From JAJYSO01 sp964495935 (GTDB lineage: Bacteria > Bacteroidota > Bacteroidia > Flavobacteriales > Flavobacteriaceae): a stretch of 64,000 nt of DNA. The DNA lies in assembly GCA_964495935.1 (NCBI GenBank), contig CAZBXQ010000008.1, forward strand, positions 1-64,000, given 5' to 3'. The first letter of the stretch is position 1, and every line of letters starts with the position of its first letter. The notes under the pieces are model-generated. The model saw only the letters and a program-made list of their open reading frames with translations, ran no database searches and was not told where the DNA came from. Positions 50,955 through 60,618 of this stretch are shown here, one piece after another. The translations under genes and the position numbers were made by a program.

Positions 50955-53516
50955 TTATCGGTTAACCGAGTGTTGTTTTGGCTTTTTTGCACTTCGGTTT
51001 TGATTTTGTGATTGTGCCGTTTCGGGCTTACTGGTATTGATCCTTGCCATGCGGCCATCGTAGATGTTCAAGGATTTGTATTGAGGATTAAGCATGGCAA
51101 ATCCTTTGGTTGGTTTGTTCCCGATATTGAAGGTTGCGTTGACCAAATTTCCTTTCTCAAGGGATTTGATGGTATTCATTCTATGAGCATCATCTTTAAA
51201 GGTTAACGGTGAATTCTTCACGATGGCGCTTGTGTCAACTCCGTATTTTTCTTTGTTGTAAACTTGGATTTGGTAGTTTCCGTATTCGGTCTTATCGTCC
51301 TTTAGTTTAAGTTTTAAGAAAACGTCTTCGAGTTGGCCAGTGGCTTTACTTTGCAGCTTTGTCTTTACCGAACGGCCTTCCAATAAATTTAGGGCCTCCT
51401 TGGCGGTAATGTTATTCTTATTGTGGACGTGGAAAGTGTGGTTTTTTTCCTCTCCCGTCCTTTTGTCCACTAAGGATGCGTTATAACTATTAAAGAAAAC
51501 GCGGTTATCGTCTGTCTTTCCAAAGTTCAATTGATAATTCATCTGATTGGAAAAGGGACTTCTGTTAGAGCTGGTGTTTAGGGAAAAGTTCTTGTCTTTA
51601 CCGCTAATCCCTTTTGTCAGCTCTTTGAGCTGTTCTTCGTTAAGAGAAAAACCCATGTATAATAGTTGTTTGGATAGAATATCCAAGGTACTTCTCTTTT
51701 CGGCTGTCTTTTCCTCTTTGGGTGCGCCGACGTTCTGTTGTTGGTTGTCCATTGTTGGCATGATATTATTATTTTGGTTATTGAATGTCTGCTTTTTTTG
51801 ATTAATCAATTTATTTAGGAACTCCACTTGACGCTGTAGAACTGCGGCGTAAGTGCCATAATCATTCGCTACTTGGTACTTGAACTCTTTTTCAGCTAAT
51901 CTTTTCATACCCTCTACCTCCCTAATAGGCAGTGCCTGTAATTCTTCGAATGAATATCCTTCAATACTCATGGTTCCATAATTTAGCTTAAGATCAAGAT
52001 AGCTTAGATATTCCTTACTTGAGGAAATGCCCTTATCTATAGTGGTCTTGATTGCGGATTGAACGAACTCTGAAATTTCTTCATCTGTACCGCCGAGTTC
52101 GTAAGCTTCTTCAAGAAACCGTTTTGCCAGGTCAAGTGGAATCGCTTCGTTGAGTTCTTCCCGGTCTGTATATGACAGATATTCCGGGGAAACCCCTTTA
52201 CTCACGAAATAATCGTAAGTATTTTCATTGATTTGTAGCTCATCGAAATTTGTTCCATTTCGTCTGTTCGGTGCTGCCTGATATTTTTGCTGGTGTTCGC
52301 CGACGGCGGCTTGATAGGTATCGTTTCCTATTTGACCGCCAAAAATACTTGACACAAAGTAGTGCCCATCTCGTGATTGATCTCTTTTGATTATGAGGTT
52401 GTCAAGGATGTTGATATTGTATCGTTTTAATTCTTTGTTGTAGTCTTTGACTTCGTTATAAAAGTCCTGGCTACCAAAGAATATAGCGGCTACACCTCCG
52501 AACTTTGATACATGCGTTGCGATATCTAAAGCTGAGTTTCCACCCGATAAGATGATCTTGGCGGTGATGTTGTTTGCTTGATTGAGTACAATCAGACCTC
52601 TTTTTTCAGATAGCCCAAAGCGTTGAGTGCTGAGGAACGCTGCAACATCCTCTGCGGCCGTAACTTTAGAGGGCTGGTAGTCTTGTTTAAAGAGTTGTTT
52701 GCTAAAAGAGTAGGATTGTACGGGATAACCTTCCTGTGATACGTCGTAATGGTGGTTAATATCACTTTGTTCATCTTTTGTATCGGAAAATGTTAGGAAC
52801 TTTCCCGAGCGTAGGTTCATGATAATTCCATCTTCTACCTCGATCCCCGTATCTCTTAGGGATTCTCTTAGTTGGTGTAAGAGGTTCCTATCTTGTCTGC
52901 TGCTGCGCAAGTTTCCACTTGGGTGGTTGTGCACCAAATAGAGATGGGCGGGATGCATTTCAAGTATAGGGGAAACCATTAGTCTGAAATCCGCCAATGC
53001 TTGATCTACGCCACCTGTGCTGACATGTTGCACCATAAAGGAATCGTCCTTGAACCGGTGGACTAAAAAGAGTTGTTCTACGGCTTCATCTTCTAAAGCC
53101 TTAAATAGATAAGCTACGTCTTGAGGGGTTTCTATCCTGTTTTTGGCAGCCCTTAGCTCTAATCCGTTATATTTTGAGAACATCCTTTCATTAAAAATGA
53201 TGCTCTTTTCGGGGTCTATTTTATCTTGGTAGATAAATTGAGCGGGATCGTTTTCTCGTAAGAAGGGCTCTCCTCTATGAGCTGAAAGGGCGTCAAAGAG
53301 TTTTCCTTGTAGGGGGTTCCCGAAAGAATCATATACGTGGTTTTCGCTTCCGGTGCCGATTTTTTGATCGGCGAAGTTTCCCCTGCTACTATCTTTAGAA
53401 GTTTTTTCTTCTTGTTCTTCATTTTCGGACATTATTTCTTGTCTTAAAGTTAATGATTTATTGGTAATTGGTTGATCAATCCTTTTATCTTTTTCGACCG
53501 GCGTTGCGGCGCTCAA
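50955..53516 (-). CDS. JAMM/RadC-like domain protein with DUF3945-like C-terminus
   Basis: An 853-residue protein. Near residues 195-240 it has the JAMM metal site of RadC-like proteins: VHNHPSGNLRSSRQDRNLLH, with both His and the distant Asp. Residues about 600-850 (TLDILSKQLLYMGFSLNEEQ, KEALNLLEGRSVKTKL, GFAMLNPQYKSLNIYDG) resemble the DUF3945-type segments of conjugative-element proteins. The middle part is not recognised. JAMM domains are isopeptidases in eukaryotes; in RadC the role is unknown. Confidence 0.78.
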   Translation of the reverse strand: MSAATPVEKDKRIDQPITNKSLTLRQEIMSENEEQEEKTSKDSSRGNFADQKIGTGSENHVYDSFGNPLQGKLFDALSAHRGEPFLRENDPAQFIYQDKIDPEKSIIFNERMFSKYNGLELRAAKNRIETPQDVAYLFKALEDEAVEQLFLVHRFKDDSFMVQHVSTGGVDQALADFRLMVSPILEMHPAHLYLVHNHPSGNLRSSRQDRNLLHQLRESLRDTGIEVEDGIIMNLRSGKFLTFSDTKDEQSDINHHYDVSQEGYPVQSYSFSKQLFKQDYQPSKVTAAEDVAAFLSTQRFGLSEKRGLIVLNQANNITAKIILSGGNSALDIATHVSKFGGVAAIFFGSQDFYNEVKDYNKELKRYNINILDNLIIKRDQSRDGHYFVSSIFGGQIGNDTYQAAVGEHQQKYQAAPNRRNGTNFDELQINENTYDYFVSKGVSPEYLSYTDREELNEAIPLDLAKRFLEEAYELGGTDEEISEFVQSAIKTTIDKGISSSKEYLSYLDLKLNYGTMSIEGYSFEELQALPIREVEGMKRLAEKEFKYQVANDYGTYAAVLQRQVEFLNKLINQKKQTFNNQNNNIMPTMDNQQQNVGAPKEEKTAEKRSTLDILSKQLLYMGFSLNEEQLKELTKGISGKDKNFSLNTSSNRSPFSNQMNYQLNFGKTDDNRVFFNSYNASLVDKRTGEEKNHTFHVHNKNNITAKEALNLLEGRSVKTKLQSKATGQLEDVFLKLKLKDDKTEYGNYQIQVYNKEKYGVDTSAIVKNSPLTFKDDAHRMNTIKSLEKGNLVNATFNIGNKPTKGFAMLNPQYKSLNIYDGRMARINTSKPETAQSQNQNRSAKKPKQHSVNR

Positions 53517-54213
53517 TATGTTCTTGGTGATTTTCCGCTCTTATTTCTCGATTGCTATTAGCATCTTCGTAGGTGTCTCTATCGTTAACATCGAGCCTTG
53601 GACGTGTAACCTTGGTTTTTGGATTGTAACCGGGGCTAAACGAGGTTTGTACGATGTTGAGCTGGCCAGATACAACGTTCATATCTTGTGCGATATCCTT
53701 TGCTATCTCGGGATATTGATCCATCTTCCTTAATAGGTAGTCCCTGAGTTTGACCAGTTCCTGTTGGTACTTGTCTTTTTCATCGTTGTTATTCGTTTTG
53801 AGGACTACTTCAGTTAATTCCTTGGTGTGTTTTAGAAGGTTGTATTCCTTAGCTTCATCTTTTTCGGGATCATAAACGATAGCATTTCTCTCATATTCAA
53901 GAGGCTCTTTTTCACGTTCCTGTGCGTGGGCGTCCTGCGCTACGAGGATAAGCGAGTTATAGACTATGTGTTTTTTGCTCTCTTCGAGCAGTTTTCGAAG
54001 ATTGATTTCCCTCTTGAATGCCTGAACGTTTAAGCGAGAATGATCCGCTGATAGTTTAAAGGTTACTGTTCCGTCTTCGCTGTCTGCTATAAGCATGGCA
54101 CCTGATAGGAATCTTTGTTGTTCTTTTTCGGATAATTTTCTTGTGAAAGTGCCGTCTTCTTCCATAATACCGTAGAACTTGAGGTCTTTAATCGGCAATT
54201 GCGAATTTTCCAT
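53485..54213 (-). CDS. Hypothetical protein of the conjugation operon
   Basis: A 242-residue, charged, soluble protein. It starts MENSQLPIKDLKFYGIMEED and ends in an Arg/Asn/Glu-rich tail. It overlaps the JAMM gene by 32 bases and the peptidase gene by 26 bases. Residues 1-90 resemble DUF3945-like segments in flavour only; no firm call. Confidence 0.65.
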   Translation of the reverse strand: MENSQLPIKDLKFYGIMEEDGTFTRKLSEKEQQRFLSGAMLIADSEDGTVTFKLSADHSRLNVQAFKREINLRKLLEESKKHIVYNSLILVAQDAHAQEREKEPLEYERNAIVYDPEKDEAKEYNLLKHTKELTEVVLKTNNNDEKDKYQQELVKLRDYLLRKMDQYPEIAKDIAQDMNVVSGQLNIVQTSFSPGYNPKTKVTRPRLDVNDRDTYEDANSNREIRAENHQEHIERRNAGRKR

Positions 54214-54991
54214 GATGTTTGGTAATTTGATTATATGTAGTTATGAGTTCGTTTAAAAATTGAGTTGGGTCAATGTAATTCCCTCTATACTTCACGGCGA
54301 AGTGAAGGTGAGGACCTGTTGTGTTTCCACTATTGCCGCTGATGGCTATTGCCTCTCCTGCAGTTATATTTTCGCCAACTTTACAGGTAGGCTTTGATAG
54401 GTGCATGTATAGTGTTTCATAGCCGTTTTTATGTTTTATTTTCACGTAATTTCCGCCACCGTTTGGATCATAAGCAACCTTTTCTACGGTGCCGTCCAAT
54501 ACTGAAAAAACAGGCGCATAATTAGCTCTAAGATCTACCCCGTAGTGTTTTTTATTTTTGTGGAGCGTTGGATGATATCGGTTTCCATAAGCCGATGTTA
54601 TCCTTAGTTCACCATCGAGCGGCAGTGCAAAACTTAGTGGTTCTAAATGAGGTTCGACCGAGGTGAGCCTGTCTTCTTTTGGGCGTTGTTGTGTGATGGC
54701 CAAGGCGCTCTTTCGCACGAGTTCTTCTCGTACGGCTTTGTATATATCGAATTCCGATGGAGCTCCCGAGAGAAGAGCTTCTAAGGAATCGATTCTTTTC
54801 TTTAACCCTTTTTTTGTCACCCTTCTCGCTTTTTTTTCTTTCGTTTTTTTTGTTGTTTCCGCTGCTGGTTTTTCTTCCTCCGACGAAAGAGTGTCTTTCT
54901 CTATGGGCGTGGAGTAGGTGAGTGTGGTGAATTGGGCTTGTGCGCCGTATCCCATCATGGTAATATAGATGGCAATGAGTATTCTTTTCAT
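54188..54991 (-). CDS. M23-family peptidoglycan endopeptidase (conjugation-associated)
   Basis: A 267-residue exported protein. Signal peptide MKRILIAIYITMMGYGAQAQ, then a Lys/Glu-rich coiled part (40-75), then a LytM/M23 domain. Zinc ligands are in AYGNRYHPTLHKNKKHYGVD (His, Asp) and GPHLHFAVKYRG (H-x-H). It cuts peptidoglycan cross-links, probably to open the wall for the secretion channel. Its stop side overlaps the next gene, and its start overlaps the coupling-protein gene's stop by four bases. Confidence 0.88.
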   Translation of the reverse strand: MKRILIAIYITMMGYGAQAQFTTLTYSTPIEKDTLSSEEEKPAAETTKKTKEKKARRVTKKGLKKRIDSLEALLSGAPSEFDIYKAVREELVRKSALAITQQRPKEDRLTSVEPHLEPLSFALPLDGELRITSAYGNRYHPTLHKNKKHYGVDLRANYAPVFSVLDGTVEKVAYDPNGGGNYVKIKHKNGYETLYMHLSKPTCKVGENITAGEAIAISGNSGNTTGPHLHFAVKYRGNYIDPTQFLNELITTYNQITKHHGKFAIAD

Positions 54992-56985
54992 TTTTCGGCT
55001 TTTTCCATTTGAGATTGTATAATACTTGTCACTTCTTCATTGATCTTGCGGAAATTTCTCATTAGTATCTCCGTTGTTCTGTCTGTCCCACTTGGGTCTA
55101 TGAAACTATAGTTGGGGGGTATCGGCTTATAAGATTTTTCTTCTTTCTTTATTTTGTTTAGGTCAAGGCTGATCTTTCCGTTGATGACTGACGTCTTATA
55201 GTTGAGAATGTCGTTGTTTTGATCTCTGGCTATAATTCCTACCATTTCACCTGTTTGAAGTGCTGCAATCTTCCCTGCTGGGATTAATGATTGCATTCTT
55301 TCGTTTGTGCTGGTTGTAGTGCCTTGTTGGGATATAGATTCGGAAAAGGATCTCTGTTTGATTTTTCCAAACATCTTTTCCAACCAATCAAGGGTGTTCT
55401 TATCTCTTGCCGATCCCGACAATACATTACCGATGATAGAGGTGATGGTTTCTGCAACATCGCGTTTATAAAACTGCCTTAATTGTGGTAGCTCTTGTAA
55501 CCCCAATAAGACGGCGATTTTGTTGCTTCTTGCTGTGGCCACCACATTGTCTATTTTGTGGATATAGATGGTGGGGAATTCGTCGGCAATGATCCCTCCG
55601 GGCAAATTCTTTTTGGAATTGATAAGACGTAGCGTCCTATTGAGTACTGCGGAATAGAGCGCCGAATTAATATCTTGGGTCTTAGGGTCGGAGGCCAAAA
55701 TCATGATCGTGGGATGTTTGGGATCAGTTATCTTAAGATTGATATCATCCCCTGAAAACACCCAAAAACTTTCTTTTGTGGCCAATCGGGAAATAAAGAT
55801 TTTCAACGTACCTACCTGTCCCTCTAATTGGTCAAAGGCTCTGTTTTCGTATGCCGATCTAAAAGGAGATAATAAGGATTCGAGTTCCACTTCCGAAAAT
55901 AGCGTATCAAAGATTTCTTGATAGCTTCTGTTAATGAATGAAAGGATGTGGGGTAAATCCGAATACTTACCGTCTTGATAGGTGGCAAAAAAATAAATAC
56001 AAGAGGATAGAAAATTGACTGCGGACTGCGTAAAGAACTGTTCCGATCCACCGCCGCTTCCCCCTCCCTTTTGCAGCGAGGATACCATGGCTTCCGCCAT
56101 TTCCTGCGCATCGGCCAATGAGCGAATATATTCTTTTTTAAATGGGTTAACCCGGTTCGACAACCTTACGTCATCGAGATTAATAACCGAAAAGCGGTAG
56201 TTATATTTGCTGTCTTTTGACTTCTTCTTTAAATAATGCAGGTAAGCTATCTGTGCTAAATCCGGGAACTTAAAGTCATAGATGCATAAGCAGAATCCTT
56301 TTGCTATCATTTGTCGGATGGCGGGGTCAATTACTCCAAATGATTTCCCTGATCCGGGGGTGCCGATTACCATTGTCCCTCTGAAGGGATTAATGTTGAT
56401 CCACCCTTTGTGTAATTTCCTGCGGCTCCTGAACAGGTAGGGTAGGTTGATGGAGGTTGGAGTATTGATTAGCTTTGTGTTTTGGTCAAAAGATTCCTCA
56501 TCCGTGTTCCAACGGTCCTTTCCCAAATGATCTTTTATGATTTTGGATATATTATCAGCACCCATCTGAACGAGAAATACTCCAATGAAAGAGAATAATG
56601 CGTACTCCAATTGTGAGTTCGTTAGGAAGGGTATAATACCGGTCGTTGACTTGGCGAATTGAGGTACCTTGGTTAAATAGAGAGCTATTAAGACCAATAT
56701 TAATCCTCCTAATATGGGCAGTACGATGGATTTGTAGATATTGAGCGCTTTGTTTTTCTTTGCTCGTGTACCCACGGCCACCAAGGTAACCAAGAAAAGG
56801 GTTGATATCTTGGCTCTCTCGGGGGTCATAAGGATAGGAACTCTTTTTAGATGCAATAGTACATCTGAAAAGATATGAATATTAGCATGGGCATAGAACA
56901 AGATAAAACAATCTATAGCCACCATGAAATAGACGAGCTTTTGGAGTAGGTTATAGACGTTAATTTGATATTGTTGTTCCTGCAT
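54988..56985 (-). CDS. Type IV coupling protein (VirD4/TraG-like ATPase)
   Basis: A 665-residue membrane ATPase that brings DNA to the secretion channel. About four membrane helices lie in residues 15-155. Walker A is GTPGSGKSFGVIDPAIRQ near 208, Walker B is GGIIADEFPTIYIHKID near 463. NVLSGSARDKNTLDWLEKMF lies in the later part of the ATPase domain. The relaxase it would serve is not in the window. In Bacteroidota elements this protein is often named MobC or TraG. Confidence 0.9.
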   Translation of the reverse strand: MQEQQYQINVYNLLQKLVYFMVAIDCFILFYAHANIHIFSDVLLHLKRVPILMTPERAKISTLFLVTLVAVGTRAKKNKALNIYKSIVLPILGGLILVLIALYLTKVPQFAKSTTGIIPFLTNSQLEYALFSFIGVFLVQMGADNISKIIKDHLGKDRWNTDEESFDQNTKLINTPTSINLPYLFRSRRKLHKGWININPFRGTMVIGTPGSGKSFGVIDPAIRQMIAKGFCLCIYDFKFPDLAQIAYLHYLKKKSKDSKYNYRFSVINLDDVRLSNRVNPFKKEYIRSLADAQEMAEAMVSSLQKGGGSGGGSEQFFTQSAVNFLSSCIYFFATYQDGKYSDLPHILSFINRSYQEIFDTLFSEVELESLLSPFRSAYENRAFDQLEGQVGTLKIFISRLATKESFWVFSGDDINLKITDPKHPTIMILASDPKTQDINSALYSAVLNRTLRLINSKKNLPGGIIADEFPTIYIHKIDNVVATARSNKIAVLLGLQELPQLRQFYKRDVAETITSIIGNVLSGSARDKNTLDWLEKMFGKIKQRSFSESISQQGTTTSTNERMQSLIPAGKIAALQTGEMVGIIARDQNNDILNYKTSVINGKISLDLNKIKKEEKSYKPIPPNYSFIDPSGTDRTTEILMRNFRKINEEVTSIIQSQMEKAEK

Positions 56986-56992
56986 GGTTCAA

Positions 56993-57505
56993 TTATTTCT
57001 CTAAGAGGTCGGTTAATTGATCTATATCCTGTTGGTTAATCCACTCCTCGATCGTGGTGTCGGGGTAATAGTGCTGCATTAAGTCGTCAACAAATGTGCT
57101 GTTTTGAGGCAGCGCACCTGTGACAATAGCTGCGTTTTGTGCCATATCCGCTAACAGTCTGAGCTGTGCCTTTGAGACATCGAGTAGATCAATTGTTCTG
57201 GGTAGCTTCCGGAGGGCGTTTATATAAGATTGTACGGTGTTCCTTATGAGTCCGCTCTTTTTTGGGTGGATGTTTAGAAGGAATATATCTAAGTTTACTG
57301 TATAAATAAATGGATTTATTTCTTTGGCGGTTACATAATAATGGTCGTTATAAACGACGGCAGCCTGGTCTTGGTCACTGTCGAAATAAAGTTCCTCGTA
57401 AAACATATCGTAGAGAGCCTTGCGGAGGTCCGATTTGTTTGTCTTGTCTATAAGATCATCCCAAAGGAGGCGGCGTTTGGATAGGCTTGGATGTTGTTTT
57501 TTCAT
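56993..57505 (-). CDS. Hypothetical protein next to the coupling protein
   Basis: A 170-residue soluble protein with mixed charge; no motif. It lies seven bases before the coupling-protein gene and 16 after the TraN gene, so it is part of the operon. An adaptor or substrate-recruiting role is possible but unsupported. Confidence 0.65.
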   Translation of the reverse strand: MKKQHPSLSKRRLLWDDLIDKTNKSDLRKALYDMFYEELYFDSDQDQAAVVYNDHYYVTAKEINPFIYTVNLDIFLLNIHPKKSGLIRNTVQSYINALRKLPRTIDLLDVSKAQLRLLADMAQNAAIVTGALPQNSTFVDDLMQHYYPDTTIEEWINQQDIDQLTDLLEK

Positions 57506-57521
57506 GTTAGTTAGTTTAGGA

Positions 57522-58412
57522 TTAAAATGTGTCTGCTTTTAGTACGTCGGAATATTTCATTTTGAGCTCTAAAGCCCTACCTGAAATCTGATCTTCTGCT
57601 AAATGAATGTTGAGTACTTTTCCATTCGGGTAGCTGAATTTTTTAAAGACGTAGATATTATGCAGTCTCTTTTTAAACTTCTTTCCATAATAGTATTGAT
57701 AAACAGGTTTGAGTGGAATACTCTGAGTATTCGTTGCTTTCCTAACCTTTTTATCTTCTATGGAGAATGCTAATTGGTCAATCCCATAGGATAGATTGGT
57801 CTTATTTTCAAAGGTTAGATCTAAGAATATGTAATTGTCCATGACATATACGTTGTTTAGGCTCATTGAGATACCAAAGTCCTTTTTTTTCCGAATTGGC
57901 TTTTTGGTTTTGTGTAAAAGCATTTGCTTGGCATAAGCGCGAATTTCCTTGTTGGATAATGGGGTTTCTTCGTACTGTAGAGGTTGCATATCCTCGGGTT
58001 GGATTTGGATATCTGTAAGAGTTATTCCTCCTTGATTTTGGCTTAATAATACTCGATATTGGGCGATAAATGATTGTCCCACCACGGTGATGATTCCAAG
58101 GTCATTGGGGAGTTGAGTCGGTGTAGATATACTGTCATTGTAAGATTGGGAAGTTGCATTGACTTTAACTCGTGCAACGGTAGAAACCGGAAGGTCTCCT
58201 ACCAAATAGTCTGATGATAAATCAACATACTTGATCGGTTCTGGGGAAACAATGTGTAGGCTGACGTCTTGGCTCAAGTATATTTCGGAAAGGTCACCTG
58301 CGTGAATTTCGGGTTTTGAGCTTTGCGCCGAAACCGTATTAGAGACGCATAGGGTCATTAGGCCCCACAGTAGGACTATAAGCTTTTGACTGTTTACTTT
58401 AAAAATTTCCAT
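57522..58412 (-). CDS. traN: Conjugative transposon protein TraN (VirB9-like)
   Basis: A 296-residue exported protein of the DUF4138/TraN group. Signal peptide to about residue 30 (ending VSAQS). The N-terminal domain has DLSSDYLVGDLPVSTVARVK and SFIAQYRVLL; the C-terminal domain has YVMDNYIFLDLTFENKTNLS. It forms the outer part of the channel core with TraM. Overlaps the TraM gene by 14 bases. Confidence 0.87.
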   Translation of the reverse strand: MEIFKVNSQKLIVLLWGLMTLCVSNTVSAQSSKPEIHAGDLSEIYLSQDVSLHIVSPEPIKYVDLSSDYLVGDLPVSTVARVKVNATSQSYNDSISTPTQLPNDLGIITVVGQSFIAQYRVLLSQNQGGITLTDIQIQPEDMQPLQYEETPLSNKEIRAYAKQMLLHKTKKPIRKKKDFGISMSLNNVYVMDNYIFLDLTFENKTNLSYGIDQLAFSIEDKKVRKATNTQSIPLKPVYQYYYGKKFKKRLHNIYVFKKFSYPNGKVLNIHLAEDQISGRALELKMKYSDVLKADTF

Positions 58413-59631
58413 TTTGTCTTTCTTTTTTATTGATGAGATAGATATATGTGTTGTATTTTACTTTTGCTTTGTTTTTACGAATGAGGCTGGCCAAGCTATT
58501 TGAAGTAGATTGAAATACATTTGAAAATAGGCTGGAGTAAAAACTTTGTTGGGAAGTATTGAGATTATTCCCTTGTACCGTTGTGGTTCCCATTTCGCGA
58601 ATCATTTCCTTAAATTGGCTGTTTGGCACATACAGGCCTTCCATCCCGTCCATATCATAAATGCTTAGATTAACGGGCAGTAGCTCTCCCTTTTGAAATA
58701 TAGAGACAACGTGTAGCAGTACTCTTTGGTCTTTAAAACCTGAAATGAGGCTGTATAAAAGTGTTCCCTTTGGAATCCTTTTTTCTCCCACATAAACATC
58801 TTCAAGTAGCCTGATGCGGATCCGGGTGCCTAAGTAGCCTTTAGTGCTTTCGTCTATTATGGCCTTTACATAGGGGTTCGAATCGTTTTCCCCTATCGTA
58901 TTAAAATAAGGGCTCGATGATGTTTTGCTGACGGTGAGAGTTGTTGATAAAAATTTTTGCCATTCTTCCTCATTCAGTTTCATCCTTTTCTGAGCAGCGA
59001 GGTCTGCCTGATATTTCGGGTCTTTTGACTTTTCAAGAGAATCCAAGAAAAGCATTTGTTTCCTCATCATTTGTACCGGGTCTTGTTCTTCCTCTTGATT
59101 CTCGTTTGTGTATTGGTTTTGACGTTGCTGCGATTGTTGTTGCTCCCTCTGATTTTGTAATAGGTCAACGAGTTCCTGTTGCTTTCTTATTTCGGGTGAG
59201 TTCGATCTGTCTTCATCTGAGAGATTTCCTCCTGCATATGACGAGGCTGCTGATCTTCTAAGTTCTGCCATTCGCTTTTTGGCTTTAGAATCTTCGATTA
59301 GCGAGTCCATTTTCCGCTTCGTTTCATCGTCGTAAGCGTCGGTATAGCCTCCGAGACTGTCATCATCCTTTTTGATTTCTCCTACCATAGAGCCGAACAT
59401 GTCTCCTCTCTTTTTGTAGGTGTTGTAGGCATCATTCTTGGTTAGTATGGTGTCCTGGACAGTCCCTAACGCTGTATTGATTTCATTGGTTTGTTGCTCC
59501 TTTTGAGCAAGGCGCTCTTGCTTTTGGGCTTGGAATTGGCCATACTGGTAATTACCAAACAGGAGTAGCGGTAGCATGATAAGAGGAAAGATATACTTCT
59601 TATGCCTCCAATTGATCTTATTTAGTTTCAT
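58399..59631 (-). CDS. traM: Conjugative transposon protein TraM (VirB10-like)
   Basis: A 410-residue protein with one membrane helix (about 13-29) and a long Gln/Asp/Lys-rich periplasmic linker (40-200). The C-terminal VirB10-like domain has GTRIRIRLLEDVYVGEKRIP, KGTLLYSLISGF and PVNLSIYDMDGMEGLYVP. It spans from the inner membrane to the outer core complex. Overlaps the gene at 59618 by 14 bases. Confidence 0.9.
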   Translation of the reverse strand: MKLNKINWRHKKYIFPLIMLPLLLFGNYQYGQFQAQKQERLAQKEQQTNEINTALGTVQDTILTKNDAYNTYKKRGDMFGSMVGEIKKDDDSLGGYTDAYDDETKRKMDSLIEDSKAKKRMAELRRSAASSYAGGNLSDEDRSNSPEIRKQQELVDLLQNQREQQQSQQRQNQYTNENQEEEQDPVQMMRKQMLFLDSLEKSKDPKYQADLAAQKRMKLNEEEWQKFLSTTLTVSKTSSSPYFNTIGENDSNPYVKAIIDESTKGYLGTRIRIRLLEDVYVGEKRIPKGTLLYSLISGFKDQRVLLHVVSIFQKGELLPVNLSIYDMDGMEGLYVPNSQFKEMIREMGTTTVQGNNLNTSQQSFYSSLFSNVFQSTSNSLASLIRKNKAKVKYNTYIYLINKKERQNGNF

Positions 59632-59974
59632 TAGTCAGGGTTTTATATTGATTATAGAGATACTTTATACGTAAGGTGTCTTCTTTCGTCAGCATACTGG
59701 TTTCTCTTTTTTCTTTAAGGGCTTTTAATTCTTCTACTATTTTTCGGATTTGTTCAGGCTTTTCCGGGGCTGGCTTTTGTGCGGGCTTGGAGCTGGTTAC
59801 AGCAGGTGGCGATGGCAACCTATTTAGCTTGTTGTGAGGAAAATAGAAATAACTAAATGCAAACCATACCATCGAAACTATTCCGATTATCATCATCCAC
59901 TTAAATGAGTTCTTGGGATTTTGGTTTAGCTTAGCCAAAATCTTTAAATATTGTCGTTTAAATTTAAAATGCAT
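59618..59974 (-). CDS. Small membrane protein at the TraL position
   Basis: A 118-residue protein with one membrane helix (about 27-46) and a Pro-rich then Lys/Glu-rich tail. It lies between TraK and TraM, where TraL is found in other elements of this class. Sequence alone does not prove that it is TraL. Confidence 0.7.
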   Translation of the reverse strand: MHFKFKRQYLKILAKLNQNPKNSFKWMMIIGIVSMVWFAFSYFYFPHNKLNRLPSPPAVTSSKPAQKPAPEKPEQIRKIVEELKALKEKRETSMLTKEDTLRIKYLYNQYKTLTNETK

Positions 59975-60581
59975 GATATTTTGTTATTTGCGATAGTTGT
60001 GTATTATCCAATATCTGCCAATTAGTTAACAAGATGCCATGCGGATTGTTAGGCGTTCTTGGCATATCCATAAATTCTCCTTTGGTTATCAATCTTCTTG
60101 TGACTACCGCTGTCTTCCTGTTGATTGTTTGGGTACCGTAGTATTCAAAACTTTTCGTGGACAGATTAACATTGATGGAATCAGCTTGAATTGTCATCAT
60201 CGAATTGGAAGATATAAGCTGGTTATAAAACCCTCTTTCTTGTAAGCTGGAGTATTCTCTCTTGCCTGTATCGTCAATTAAATAGAGCGCCTTTTCTACA
60301 TTGTTCTTAATGTATTGGTCATCGGGCGCCAATGTGAAAAATAAACGGTGAAATAGTTCTACTTGCGCTTTATATTCTACGGGCCGATTAAGCAGTTCAT
60401 CTGTTTGTTTAACTAAAACCGGTATCCCATTGTCTATGATATAGATGGACTTGCGTGAATCTCTAATAACTTTGTAAGAATAAAGAAATGCACCTACTAC
60501 TATAAGTAGGGAAAGCACCATCGCCGCAAGTGATGTGCTCCGGTTTATTTTTATTCTCCTTTCTATGTTCTTTATTAACAT
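59964..60581 (-). CDS. traK: Conjugative transposon protein TraK (VirB8-like)
   Basis: A 205-residue protein with one membrane helix (about 17-36) and a periplasmic VirB8-like domain: EYKAQVELFHRLFFTLAPDD, the family mark, then YYGTQTINRKTAVVTRRLIT. It is an assembly scaffold of the secretion channel. Its gene overlaps the next one by 11 bases. Confidence 0.9.
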   Translation of the reverse strand: MLIKNIERRIKINRSTSLAAMVLSLLIVVGAFLYSYKVIRDSRKSIYIIDNGIPVLVKQTDELLNRPVEYKAQVELFHRLFFTLAPDDQYIKNNVEKALYLIDDTGKREYSSLQERGFYNQLISSNSMMTIQADSINVNLSTKSFEYYGTQTINRKTAVVTRRLITKGEFMDMPRTPNNPHGILLTNWQILDNTQLSQITKYHAF

Positions 60582-60618
60582 TTGTTCTATTTTTTAAATT
60601 AATCCGTTATTGGTTTTT

